Source: Domibacillus sp. DTU_2020_1001157_1_SI_ALB_TIR_016
GTDB taxonomy: Bacteria > Bacillota > Bacilli > Bacillales > Domibacillaceae
Assembly (NCBI RefSeq): GCF_032341995.1
Contig: NZ_CP135439.1
Coordinates: forward strand, 2,356,001-2,420,000
Reading direction: 5' to 3'
DNA: 64,000 nucleotides
A program made the position numbers and the translations under genes. Positions 57,316 to 64,000 of this stretch are shown here, piece by piece. Under the pieces are notes generated by a model, which made no database searches, was not told the origin of the DNA, and saw nothing but the letters and a program-made list of their open reading frames with translations. The first letter of the stretch is position 1. The number at the start of each line of letters is the position of its first letter.

Positions 57316-57973
57316 AGTGATTCATTTTTCTCTGGAATCGGTCAATATCTCTATCCGCACCAATAATAATTAAAATGTCGCCTAAATGAATAGGCTCATT
57401 CGCCTGTGGCGACACGATAATTTCTTTACCCCGTTTAATTGCTACGATATTAATTCCGTAAAGAGCCCGGATATCAAGGTCAATCAATGTATTGCCGGCA
57501 AGCGATTCATTGGCAATAATTTCGGCGATGGAATGCTCATCGGAAAGCTCTAAATAATCTAATACATTGTTTGAGACGATATTATTGGCAATCCGCCGTC
57601 CCATATCACGTTCCGGGTGGACAACCTGGTCTGCGCCGATCTTGATCAGCACTTTTTCATGATAATCATTTTGTGCCTTGGCCGTAACTTTTTTAACGCC
57701 CACTTCTTTCAACATCAGCGTCGTTAAAATACTGGACTGAATATCATCTCCAATAGCGACAATCACATGATCAAAATTTCGAATGCCCAGGCTTTTTAAA
57801 ACCGATTCATCTGTCGTATCTGCGACAACAGCATGAGAAGCAATCGAAGTAAACTCATTTACACGATCCTCATCTTTATCGATCGCCATTACTTCCATTC
57901 CTTGTTCACTCAGCTCCCGGCAAATGCTGCTTCCGAATCGACCGAGCCCAATAACGACAAATTCCTTTTTCAT
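57314..57973 (-). CDS. ktrC: KtrC, cytosolic regulatory subunit of a Ktr potassium channel
   Basis: A 219-residue RCK protein. The TrkA-N dinucleotide fold opens with VVIGLGRFGSSICRELSEQG, and the TrkA-C domain follows at ~135-219 (NTLIDLDIRALYGINIVAI). It gates a KtrD/KtrB-type membrane channel by binding ATP/ADP, and in Firmicutes its C-domain binds c-di-AMP. No membrane subunit is encoded beside it, as is usual for ktrC. The position beside rnjA matches B. subtilis ykqB. Confidence 0.92.
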   Translation of the reverse strand: MKKEFVVIGLGRFGSSICRELSEQGMEVMAIDKDEDRVNEFTSIASHAVVADTTDESVLKSLGIRNFDHVIVAIGDDIQSSILTTLMLKEVGVKKVTAKAQNDYHEKVLIKIGADQVVHPERDMGRRIANNIVSNNVLDYLELSDEHSIAEIIANESLAGNTLIDLDIRALYGINIVAIKRGKEIIVSPQANEPIHLGDILIIIGADRDIDRFQRKMNH

Positions 57974-58136
57974 GATTCTTCCCCCGCTGTCAACGTTAAA
58001 TAAAAGGTTTTGCTCTGACAGTTTACCACGAAAGGCCTTTAATTGCTTCCTCTCTTATTTTTCCTGCCCTTGCCATACACTCACTCTTTCTTACGAAAAG
58101 AAACAAAGAAAAACCGGCTGGCGCCGATCACCTGCT

Positions 58137-58592
58137 TTATTTTGTTTTTGACATTTCACCGAGAACGCGATTTAAACGCTTCTCAAGCATTTTCAGCCCG
58201 CTTCCTCCTGCTTGAAAGTGACGCAGCCGGCCTTCTTTATCGAAAACGTAATAAGCAGGAACATATTGATTTTTAAATGCATCTGTAAGCGTATGTTCAC
58301 TGTCAACAAAAATCGGCTGTGTGATTCCATGTTCTGCTGCTGCCGCTTTAATCTCTTCCAAGTCCAGATCATCCTCCGAAAGAGGCATGTGTACAGCCAG
58401 AACATTTAATGTATCCTTGTAATCATCACGGAATTTGTTGATGTTTGGCATGGCTTCTTTGCATAAGTGACAGCTTACCGACCAAAAATGAATGAGGGTT
58501 GGCTTTTCGCCAATTAACTCACTGGTAGACACTTTCCCGTTCAGCCACTTTGTTGCACCATTAAGCTCTGGCATTTGCTCTTTTAATTTCAT
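58137..58592 (-). CDS. ykuV: YkuV, thioredoxin-like thiol-disulfide oxidoreductase
   Basis: A 151-residue cytoplasmic protein of the TlpA/thioredoxin fold. The active site is CHLC (Cys41, Cys44) within PTLIHFWSVSCHLCKEAMP. VPAYYVFDKEGRLRHFQAGG holds the conserved cis-Pro. It is very close to B. subtilis YkuV, a reductase of disulfides. I start it at the ATG at 58592, after GGGGTG; the frame opens four codons earlier. The 170 bases upstream of it toward dapL contain no gene. Confidence 0.92.
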   Translation of the reverse strand: MKLKEQMPELNGATKWLNGKVSTSELIGEKPTLIHFWSVSCHLCKEAMPNINKFRDDYKDTLNVLAVHMPLSEDDLDLEEIKAAAAEHGITQPIFVDSEHTLTDAFKNQYVPAYYVFDKEGRLRHFQAGGSGLKMLEKRLNRVLGEMSKTK

Positions 58593-58765
58593 CCGTCCAC
58601 ACACCCCTTTTTTAATAGTATAGACACATCAGGGCCTAACGGTGTATCAAGCCCTGGTGAGCATTACAGATTAAAGGGTTTTTGTAGTTTCGTTTTCAGT
58701 TTGGAGGGCAAAGCCGGCTCGCTTAAATGGAGCGCTTTGTAAGATGGTTGGTCCTTTAAAAATGC

Positions 58766-59887
58766 TCAGCGGCTGCCCAGCTGCTCAAAGTAACCGCTGA
58801 TAAATGAAATTGCCGTTTGGATCGCCGTCTCATCCGGGTTTAATTTAGCGTGATGAAGGCCATACTCCGATCCAACACCAAGCCAAAACATAAGACCTGG
58901 AATTTCTTTCAGCATAAAGCCAAAGTCTTCTCCTGTCATGGCTTCTCGTGCCTGCACGAATTGGATATCTGGCTGCTGCATTGCAAATTGAATAAAGCGG
59001 CCCGTCACTTCCGGATCATTATACACTTGATAATAGCCGCTGCCGCAGTCGATTTCTGTTTCGCAGTCAAACGCCGTTTCTATCCCTTTTAAAAGAGACT
59101 GAACCCGTGCCTTTGCTTTTACCATTGCTTCTGGTGAAAGCGTGCGGATGGTGCCTTCCAGCCTTGCATGGTCGGCGATCACATTTTGCACAGTGCCGGC
59201 CGTCATTTTCCCTACCGTCACCACAGCACTATCAAGCGGGTCAACGTTTCGGGAAACGATAGACTGGAGCTGTGTAACAAAGTAAGAGGCCGCTACGACC
59301 ATATCCTTTGTTTCGTGCGGGTAAGCAGCGTGGCCGCCTTTGCCGCGAATATCAATAAACAGCTCTGACGTATTCGCAAATAAAAGGCCCGGCTTCGTGG
59401 AAATTGTGCCCGCCGGATGCTCCGGCGCAATATGAAGTGCATAAATTTCATCCGGCAGCCATGCGCGGAACTCTTTCGATGCCATCATCGGCTCGGCTCC
59501 TCCTGGTCCTTCTTCTGCCGGCTGAAAAATAAAAACTAAATCGTCATCAATCGGATGAGAAGCAAAATGAGTAATCACGCCAAGTGCAATGCTCATATGC
59601 AGATCATGGCCGCATGCGTGCATACGCCCTTCGTGTGTTGAAGCAAACGAAAGGCCGGTCTGCTCGGTAATAGGCAGGCCATCGATATCTGTCCGCCATC
59701 CGATTGTTTTAGATGGGTTAGACCCGTTTATTTTTACAAGAATGCCTGTCCGCCATGTTTGAATTTCCATCCGCTCCTGCGGAAGTGATCTTAAATACTC
59801 CAGCAAATAAGCCTGCGTTTTGAATTCTTGAAATCCGAGCTCTGGAATTTGGTGCAAATCACGTCGAATAGCCGTAAATTGGCTCAT
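58766..59887 (-). CDS. dapL: DapL-type N-acetyldiaminopimelate deacetylase (YkuR)
   Basis: A 373-residue M20 metallopeptidase-family enzyme that removes acetate from N-acetyl-LL-diaminopimelate in the acetylase branch of lysine/DAP synthesis. Metal ligands lie in [26 protein letters not shown] and [12 protein letters not shown]. It follows dapH by about 70 bases, making the usual dapH-dapL pair. The product, after epimerisation, supplies MurE. Confidence 0.94.
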   Translation of the reverse strand: MSQFTAIRRDLHQIPELGFQEFKTQAYLLEYLRSLPQERMEIQTWRTGILVKINGSNPSKTIGWRTDIDGLPITEQTGLSFASTHEGRMHACGHDLHMSIALGVITHFASHPIDDDLVFIFQPAEEGPGGAEPMMASKEFRAWLPDEIYALHIAPEHPAGTISTKPGLLFANTSELFIDIRGKGGHAAYPHETKDMVVAASYFVTQLQSIVSRNVDPLDSAVVTVGKMTAGTVQNVIADHARLEGTIRTLSPEAMVKAKARVQSLLKGIETAFDCETEIDCGSGYYQVYNDPEVTGRFIQFAMQQPDIQFVQAREAMTGEDFGFMLKEIPGLMFWLGVGSEYGLHHAKLNPDETAIQTAISFISGYFEQLGSR

Positions 59888-59905
59888 TTCTTTTCCCCCT
59901 TTTTA

Positions 59906-59940
59906 GAAAAAGAACGCGCGAGCAGCTGCCCACGCGTCCT
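59906..59940 (-). terminator. Hairpin between dapH and dapL
   Basis: On the minus strand GGACGCGT pairs with GCGCGTTC around a ~12-base loop, followed by TTTTTC. It lies inside the dap operon, so it may act as a partial terminator. Confidence 0.6.
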
Positions 59941-59954
59941 TATGATTACCGCTT

Positions 59955-60665
59955 TTATAGTTTACGGAGTTCCTGCATGATTTCTGTTTTTGATTTTGTT
60001 TTATCATCGATCTGTTTAATCACGCGTGCTGGTGCTCCAACTGCAACAGAGTAAGGCGGGATATCTTCTGTAACGATCGCGCCTGCAGCCACGACAGAAC
60101 CTTCGCCAATACGGCAACCTTCAAGCACAACCGCATTTGCCCCGATTAAAACGTTGTCTTCTAAAATAACCGGTGAAGCAGAAGGCGGCTCAATCACACC
60201 CGCTAACACAGCGCCTGCACCAACATGGCAGTTTTTACCCGTTGTCGCACGCCCGCCAAGAACCGCATTCATGTCGATCATTGTTCCTTCGCCAACTACT
60301 GCTCCAATATTAATAGAAGCACCCATCATAATAACGGCATTATCTCCGATTTCAACTTGATCGCGGATTACAACACCCGGCTCAATACGCGCTTTAATGT
60401 TTTTCATATCTAAAAGCGGAATCGCAGAGTTGCGGCGGTCATTTTCCACTACGTAATCAGTGATTTTATCTTTATTTTGCTCAAGTGCTTCAGACACTTC
60501 TGCCCATTCACCGAACACAACAACAGATTTGCCTTCGCCAAATACTTTTGCTGATTCGCCGAAGTTAATGCCTTCTACGTCTCCGTTTACGTACACTTTT
60601 ACCGGTGTTGATTTTTTGCTGTTTCCGATAAAAGCAATAATTTCGTGTGCATCCATCATTTTCAT
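59955..60665 (-). CDS. dapH: DapH, tetrahydrodipicolinate N-acetyltransferase (YkuQ)
   Basis: A 236-residue left-handed beta-helix acyltransferase that acetylates tetrahydrodipicolinate. The N-terminal ~80 residues ([20 protein letters not shown]) are specific for DapH. Hexapeptide repeats follow ([34 protein letters not shown]), ending [26 protein letters not shown] lies upstream of the ATG at 60665. Confidence 0.95.
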   Translation of the reverse strand: MKMMDAHEIIAFIGNSKKSTPVKVYVNGDVEGINFGESAKVFGEGKSVVVFGEWAEVSEALEQNKDKITDYVVENDRRNSAIPLLDMKNIKARIEPGVVIRDQVEIGDNAVIMMGASINIGAVVGEGTMIDMNAVLGGRATTGKNCHVGAGAVLAGVIEPPSASPVILEDNVLIGANAVVLEGCRIGEGSVVAAGAIVTEDIPPYSVAVGAPARVIKQIDDKTKSKTEIMQELRKL

Positions 60666-60706
60666 AAGTATGTATTCCTCCTGGTCAATCTGTTTTTTCT
60701 GCTATT

Positions 60707-60735
60707 ACTGTATCAAAGCAGCGCCACTTTCACAA
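60707..60735 (-). promoter_or_regulatory. Possible promoter for dapH-dapL
   Basis: On the minus strand TTGTGA (60735-60730) and TACAGT (60712-60707) lie 17 bases apart, with the -35 inside the last ccpC codons. Confidence 0.42.
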
Positions 60736-61620
60736 GCGATTTTCTTCCGATTGTGCCATAAAAAGCTCCACTGTTTCGACAAATGCCTGCACTTGACGAA
60801 GTTCGAAAGCGGCATCATAGCCAAGAAGCCACGTATCACGCTGAATCGGTGCGCCTTCACGGTCAAGAAGCGGGATTTGAAAAAGATCATGTTCATGATT
60901 CGCTAATGTAATAGCTGGCAAAATCGCGTACCCAAGTCCATTAAACGCCATCTGCCGGCATGTTTCAATTTGGTCTACCACAATTGAGCGCTTTGGCGCC
61001 ATTTGAAAACGACTGTGCCACCATTCTTGTATTTCCTGATAGTAGCTTGAGTCACTTTTGAATTGAATAAACGGTTTGTCGGTGGAAAGCACATCTTCCA
61101 CATTTTGAATATCTTTATCGACTAAATAAAGCGGATCTTCAAACAAGTGAATTTTTCGCCCCTTCCATTCCGGCGTTCCACGTATAATGCCAACATGTAC
61201 ATCCCCTTCATAAAGCGCTTTGACAATTTCGCTGCTCCAGCCGGTAATCAGCTGAATTTTGGCCTGGGGATAGCGTTCTACGTACAGCTTTAGCACTTTT
61301 GGCAGCCAGTTTTGGCCGACGATGGTAGCGCAGGCGATTTTCAATGTTCCATGCACCTGCGGCTCAAGCAGCTGCAGCTCTTCGAGGAGACGCTCTCTTT
61401 TCTCCAGGGTTTCTTTTGCGTATTCCACAATTCTCTCACCTGCCGGCGTTAAAGAAAGCCCTTTTGTAGAACGGTTAAAAATTTTAACCCCCCACTCTTT
61501 TTCGACTGTCTGCAGGCGCTGGGAAAGAGCCGGCTGAGAAACAAAAAGCCGCTCTGCTGCTTTGCGCATATTCATTTCTTCTGCAAGAACGGTCAGCAGC
61601 CGAAATTCTGAAACAGACAT
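60730..61620 (-). CDS. ccpC: CcpC, LysR-family regulator
   Basis: A 296-residue LysR-type regulator. An N-terminal helix-turn-helix (RKAAERLFVSQPALSQRLQTVE) precedes a substrate-binding domain. In B. subtilis CcpC represses citB and citZ and responds to citrate; it lies beside ykuL and the dap genes, the same context as here. The flavodoxin genes ykuN-ykuP that follow it in B. subtilis are missing. Sequence and position support the name; target genes are inferred. Confidence 0.87.
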   Translation of the reverse strand: MSVSEFRLLTVLAEEMNMRKAAERLFVSQPALSQRLQTVEKEWGVKIFNRSTKGLSLTPAGERIVEYAKETLEKRERLLEELQLLEPQVHGTLKIACATIVGQNWLPKVLKLYVERYPQAKIQLITGWSSEIVKALYEGDVHVGIIRGTPEWKGRKIHLFEDPLYLVDKDIQNVEDVLSTDKPFIQFKSDSSYYQEIQEWWHSRFQMAPKRSIVVDQIETCRQMAFNGLGYAILPAITLANHEHDLFQIPLLDREGAPIQRDTWLLGYDAAFELRQVQAFVETVELFMAQSEENRL

Positions 61621-61624
61621 CCCG

Positions 61625-63082
61625 TCACTCTCCTTTCTTTAAAAACAAAAGCAGAATAAATGAAAGGGCCGCAAATAGGAAAACGACAAAATAAACCGCG
61701 TGCAGGGAAGAAGTCAGCCCTTCACCTAAAATAGCGCGGGCGGAAGCCGGTATATCTCCTTCTCCGCCGAGGAGCTCATTCACGGAGTTAACGCTCAGAT
61801 TATCCGCTCCGCTTTTACCTGCCAAATAAGCGGACAACTGACTGTTTAGTACACCGCCAAGCAGCGCTGCCCCTATAGCATTGCCGATATTTCTCATAAA
61901 CATATTGGCTGCCGTCGCAGCTCCTCTTTCATGCCATTCGACCGCATTTTGTATTGAAATGATAAAAGCAGTCGAGGTCAAACCCATTCCCACTCCTGTG
62001 ACGAAAGAAGAAGCGGCTGCCCACCAGGGGCCTAAATCCGGTGTCATGAACATAAACATTAAGCCGCCGGCTAACAGTGCTGCCCCTCCAATTAGAGTTG
62101 TAGCACGGTAGCCAATGGAATGAAGAAGGCGGCCGGATAAAGAGGAAGCAATCGGCCAGCCGATTGACATAGCGGTCAGCGTGAACCCGGCGATCGTAGC
62201 ACTTTTCCCCATCACACCCTGTACATAAGTCGGCAAAAAAGATGAAATGCCGATGAGCATAATGCCGGTCGTTAACGATACAAGGTTGGCAATTAAGATT
62301 GGACGCACCTTCCACAAATGAAAAGGCACAATAGGAGACGGCGTACGCCGTTCGTGCAAAGCAAAAAGACAAAACGAAACGGCTCCAAGCACCAGCAGCG
62401 GACCTGTATGAGCTGTGTTGCCTGCTTCAACTAACCAGTACATAAACGTTGAAATTCCTACTAAAAAAAGCACCGTTCCGATATAGTCGATATCCGGCTT
62501 TTTCTTTTCTACCTTCTCATGCAGGAAAAGGCCCAGCATGACCATCGAAACAACACCAAGAGGTATGTTAATCCAAAATACCCAGCGCCACGATACATAT
62601 TCTACAAGCAGTCCGCCAAGTGCCGGTCCGGAAACGGCCGAAATGCCCCACACACTCGACAGATAGCCTTGAATATGCGCCCGCTCTTCCTTGGAATAAA
62701 TATCGCCGACAATGGTCGTGGCAATGGGCATTACTGCACCGGCCCCCACTCCTTGAATAAAGCGGAAAAGAATCATCTGCTCCATTGAGCCGGCCAGTCC
62801 GCAAAGAATAGAGCCGGCCAAAAAAATCGTCATACCCGCAAATAAAACCGGCCGCCGGCCAAAGATATCCGATAGCTTTCCATAAATTAAAACAGTCGCT
62901 GCGTTCATAAGCAAATAAGCAGAGAACACCCAGCTATACAGCGAAAAACCACCAAGCTCCGCTACAATATCCGGCATAGCCGTTGAAACAATTGTTGCTT
63001 CGATCGCTCCCATAAACATGGCCAGCATCACAGCCGCCAAAACGAGAGGACGCTTTGTTTGTTTTGGTTTCAACCCTTTCAC
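61625..63082 (-). CDS. MFS multidrug exporter, DHA2 (14-TM) family
   Basis: A 485-residue transporter with ~14 membrane segments. The N-terminal MFMGAIEATIVSTAMPDIVAEL and YGKLSDIFGRRPVLFAGM (motif A), and GPALGGLLVEYVSWRWVFWINIPLG (motif C/D1) are typical of EmrB/QacA-type drug:proton antiporters. It lies 4 bases upstream of ccpC and is probably cotranscribed with it. I know of no such gene between ykuL and ccpC in B. subtilis. The start is GTG at 63082, with a weak ribosome site; TTG at 63073 is an alternative. The drug is unknown. Confidence 0.87.
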   Translation of the reverse strand: MKGLKPKQTKRPLVLAAVMLAMFMGAIEATIVSTAMPDIVAELGGFSLYSWVFSAYLLMNAATVLIYGKLSDIFGRRPVLFAGMTIFLAGSILCGLAGSMEQMILFRFIQGVGAGAVMPIATTIVGDIYSKEERAHIQGYLSSVWGISAVSGPALGGLLVEYVSWRWVFWINIPLGVVSMVMLGLFLHEKVEKKKPDIDYIGTVLFLVGISTFMYWLVEAGNTAHTGPLLVLGAVSFCLFALHERRTPSPIVPFHLWKVRPILIANLVSLTTGIMLIGISSFLPTYVQGVMGKSATIAGFTLTAMSIGWPIASSLSGRLLHSIGYRATTLIGGAALLAGGLMFMFMTPDLGPWWAAASSFVTGVGMGLTSTAFIISIQNAVEWHERGAATAANMFMRNIGNAIGAALLGGVLNSQLSAYLAGKSGADNLSVNSVNELLGGEGDIPASARAILGEGLTSSLHAVYFVVFLFAALSFILLLFLKKGE

Positions 63083-63093
63083 CCCAAATTCAA

Positions 63094-63121
63094 TAAAAAA
63101 AAATCCGCCGCCTGGCGGATC
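63094..63121 (-). terminator. Terminator after ykuL
   Basis: On the minus strand GATCCGCC pairs with GGCGGATT around a 4-base loop, followed by a run of T. It separates ykuL from the MFS gene. Confidence 0.85.
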
Positions 63122-63122
63122 T

Positions 63123-63563
63123 TTAATTTAATCCATCAACATAATAATTGAGCTGCTTTAAAATGACCCGTCTCGTTAATATACCCTCAAAATGGCCTTC
63201 TTCATCAGTTACACACAAAAAAGGATGATTAATAAGCTGTCCAAGCGCTTTTCGGAAGTGGTCATGAACCGTTAATCTCGGTTTATCAACGGCCATCACA
63301 TCCTCTACTTTCAGCTTATCAAGCCGCTCAAACTCAATACGTTCAAGACCGAGAAGCGCTTCCGTAATCATAGGAATGCTAATCAGCCCTTCAAGACGGT
63401 ATTTGGTATCCAAAACCGGAATAGCCGTGTAACCACTTTTCGTCAGAATCAGCAATGCATGCTCCAGACTGTTTCCCCGCTGGACAAATGCCACTTTCTC
63501 TCCCGGAATAATGTAATCCATAATATTTGTCTGCAGAACGTCTTTGTTTCTGAAGGAGATCAT
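63123..63563 (-). CDS. ykuL: YkuL, CBS-domain protein
   Basis: A 146-residue protein made of two CBS domains: residues ~10-70 (YIIPGEKVAFVQRGNSLEHA) and ~75-140 (VEDVMAVDKPRLTVHDHF). It probably binds an adenine nucleotide; in several Firmicutes YkuL-like proteins (DarB/CbpB) bind c-di-AMP. AAAGGAAG lies before the ATG. The upstream region carries a likely promoter and a cre-like site. Confidence 0.9.
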   Translation of the reverse strand: MISFRNKDVLQTNIMDYIIPGEKVAFVQRGNSLEHALLILTKSGYTAIPVLDTKYRLEGLISIPMITEALLGLERIEFERLDKLKVEDVMAVDKPRLTVHDHFRKALGQLINHPFLCVTDEEGHFEGILTRRVILKQLNYYVDGLN

Positions 63564-63584
63564 TGGTGTTCTTCCTTTCTTTTT

Positions 63585-63613
63585 TGTAAGCGCTTTACTT
63601 ACCTTCCATTATA
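63585..63613 (-). promoter_or_regulatory. Extended -10 promoter with a cre-like site for ykuL
   Basis: On the minus strand TGCTATAAT forms an extended -10 (TATAAT at 63613-63608) with no strong -35. GTAAAGCGCTTACA (63598-63585) begins about 10 bases downstream of the -10 and fits the CcpA-site consensus at 12 of 14 positions. It would lie at about +1 to +16, where CcpA would block elongation or initiation. Confidence 0.55.
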
Positions 63614-63687
63614 GCAAAATGCCTGTAGCTTCTACCAGAGAAACGAGCCGTTCTTCTTCAAAAAGATCCGGCCCTGGCCGCCTGATG

Positions 63688-63948
63688 TTACCCTTGTGCT
63701 TCCTGCTTCGCTTCTTGAAGAAGTTCAAAAATTTCGATTGCTGTCATGTCAATATCATCAAAAGGATACTTGCTTCCTTTTCCGTCCTTATCATATACTT
63801 CAAGTTCGAACGTGTCTTTATTTGGGAAATATTTTACCTGGCAGAGTGTTTTGCCGTTTAATTCAAACAAGCGCTGCTGTACCTCTCCCTGCTCTCCGCC
63901 TTCCTGCAGTGATTTAAGGCGCTGTACGATTCCAACTAATTGTGACAT
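63688..63948 (-). CDS. ykuJ: YkuJ family protein
   Basis: An 86-residue protein with the DUF1797 (YkuJ) features SQLVGIVQRLKSLQEGGEQGEVQQR and YDKDGKGSKYPFDDIDMTAIEIFELL. I start it at the ATG at 63948 after GGGG; the frame opens 14 codons earlier (63990), but that part has no family sequence. It precedes ykuL as in B. subtilis. Function unknown. The last ~50 bases of the window hold no other gene. Confidence 0.88.
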   Translation of the reverse strand: MSQLVGIVQRLKSLQEGGEQGEVQQRLFELNGKTLCQVKYFPNKDTFELEVYDKDGKGSKYPFDDIDMTAIEIFELLQEAKQEAQG

Positions 63949-64000
63949 ATATTGTCGACCCCTTTCTTTCGTTAACCATTTAGTAAGCACAAGAAATATA

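Overview
The window comes from a low-to-mid GC, spore-forming Bacillaceae chromosome. Gene order follows Bacillus subtilis over almost the whole length: part of the dcw cell-wall/division cluster (with the sporulation genes spoVE and spoVD), the ylb block, the cytochrome caa3/heme A genes, pyc, the yla block, the ykt genes, speA, pdhABCD, rpoY-rnjA and the yku block. Spore genes (spoVD, spoVE, an alpha/beta SASP, ylbJ) and many family-typical small proteins support this; genus cannot be fixed from the window alone. There are no rRNA or tRNA genes, CRISPR arrays, insertion sequences or prophage genes.

Layout. 1-12.0 kb (minus strand): murG (cut by the window edge), spoVE, murD, mraY, murE, spoVD, pbpB, ftsL, rsmH, mraZ, with MraZ-type GTGG boxes before mraZ. 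12-15.2 kb: bshC, a panE-like gene, ylbP. 15.3-25.8 kb: rpmF-ylbN, tmcAL, ylbL, ylbJ, coaD-rsmD, a large secreted or anchored protein, small conserved genes, a SASP, ylbG, ylbF, ylbC and a yugN-like gene. 25.8-33.5 kb: caa3 oxidase genes ctaBCDEFG with a DUF420 gene, and divergent ctaA. 33.6-38.6 kb: pyc, ftsW, ylaN. 38.7-46.1 kb: a hypothetical gene, an HD-GYP gene, a PNPOx-like gene, ylaI, ylaH, typA, ylaF, an inositol-phosphatase-family gene, yktB, yktA. 46.2-53.6 kb: speA, three tandem copies of the SR1/SR1P locus, pdhDCBA. 53.8-64 kb: def, a tiny basic ORF, rpoY-rnjA, a C39-like protein, ktrC, ykuV, dapL, dapH, ccpC, an MFS exporter, ykuL, ykuJ.

Functionally the window joins peptidoglycan synthesis (murDEG, mraY, PBPs; murE carries the DNPR motif for meso-diaminopimelate, whose supply is served by dapH/dapL) to central carbon and energy metabolism (pyc, pdh, caa3 oxidase, heme A synthesis) and RNA metabolism (rnjA, rpoY, rsmH, rsmD, tmcAL).

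The most notable feature is at 47.7-48.4 kb. The gene for the dual-function regulatory RNA SR1, which encodes the small peptide SR1P and sits between speA and pdhD in B. subtilis, is present as three head-to-tail copies with a 205-bp period. All three share one promoter carrying two CcpN-like operators and one terminator; the two internal terminators keep only their first arm. The second notable feature is a ~150-bp repeat found twice (23.2 and 57.1 kb). Each copy lies inside a transcription terminator whose hairpin is duplicated on both sides, with a different hairpin at each locus.
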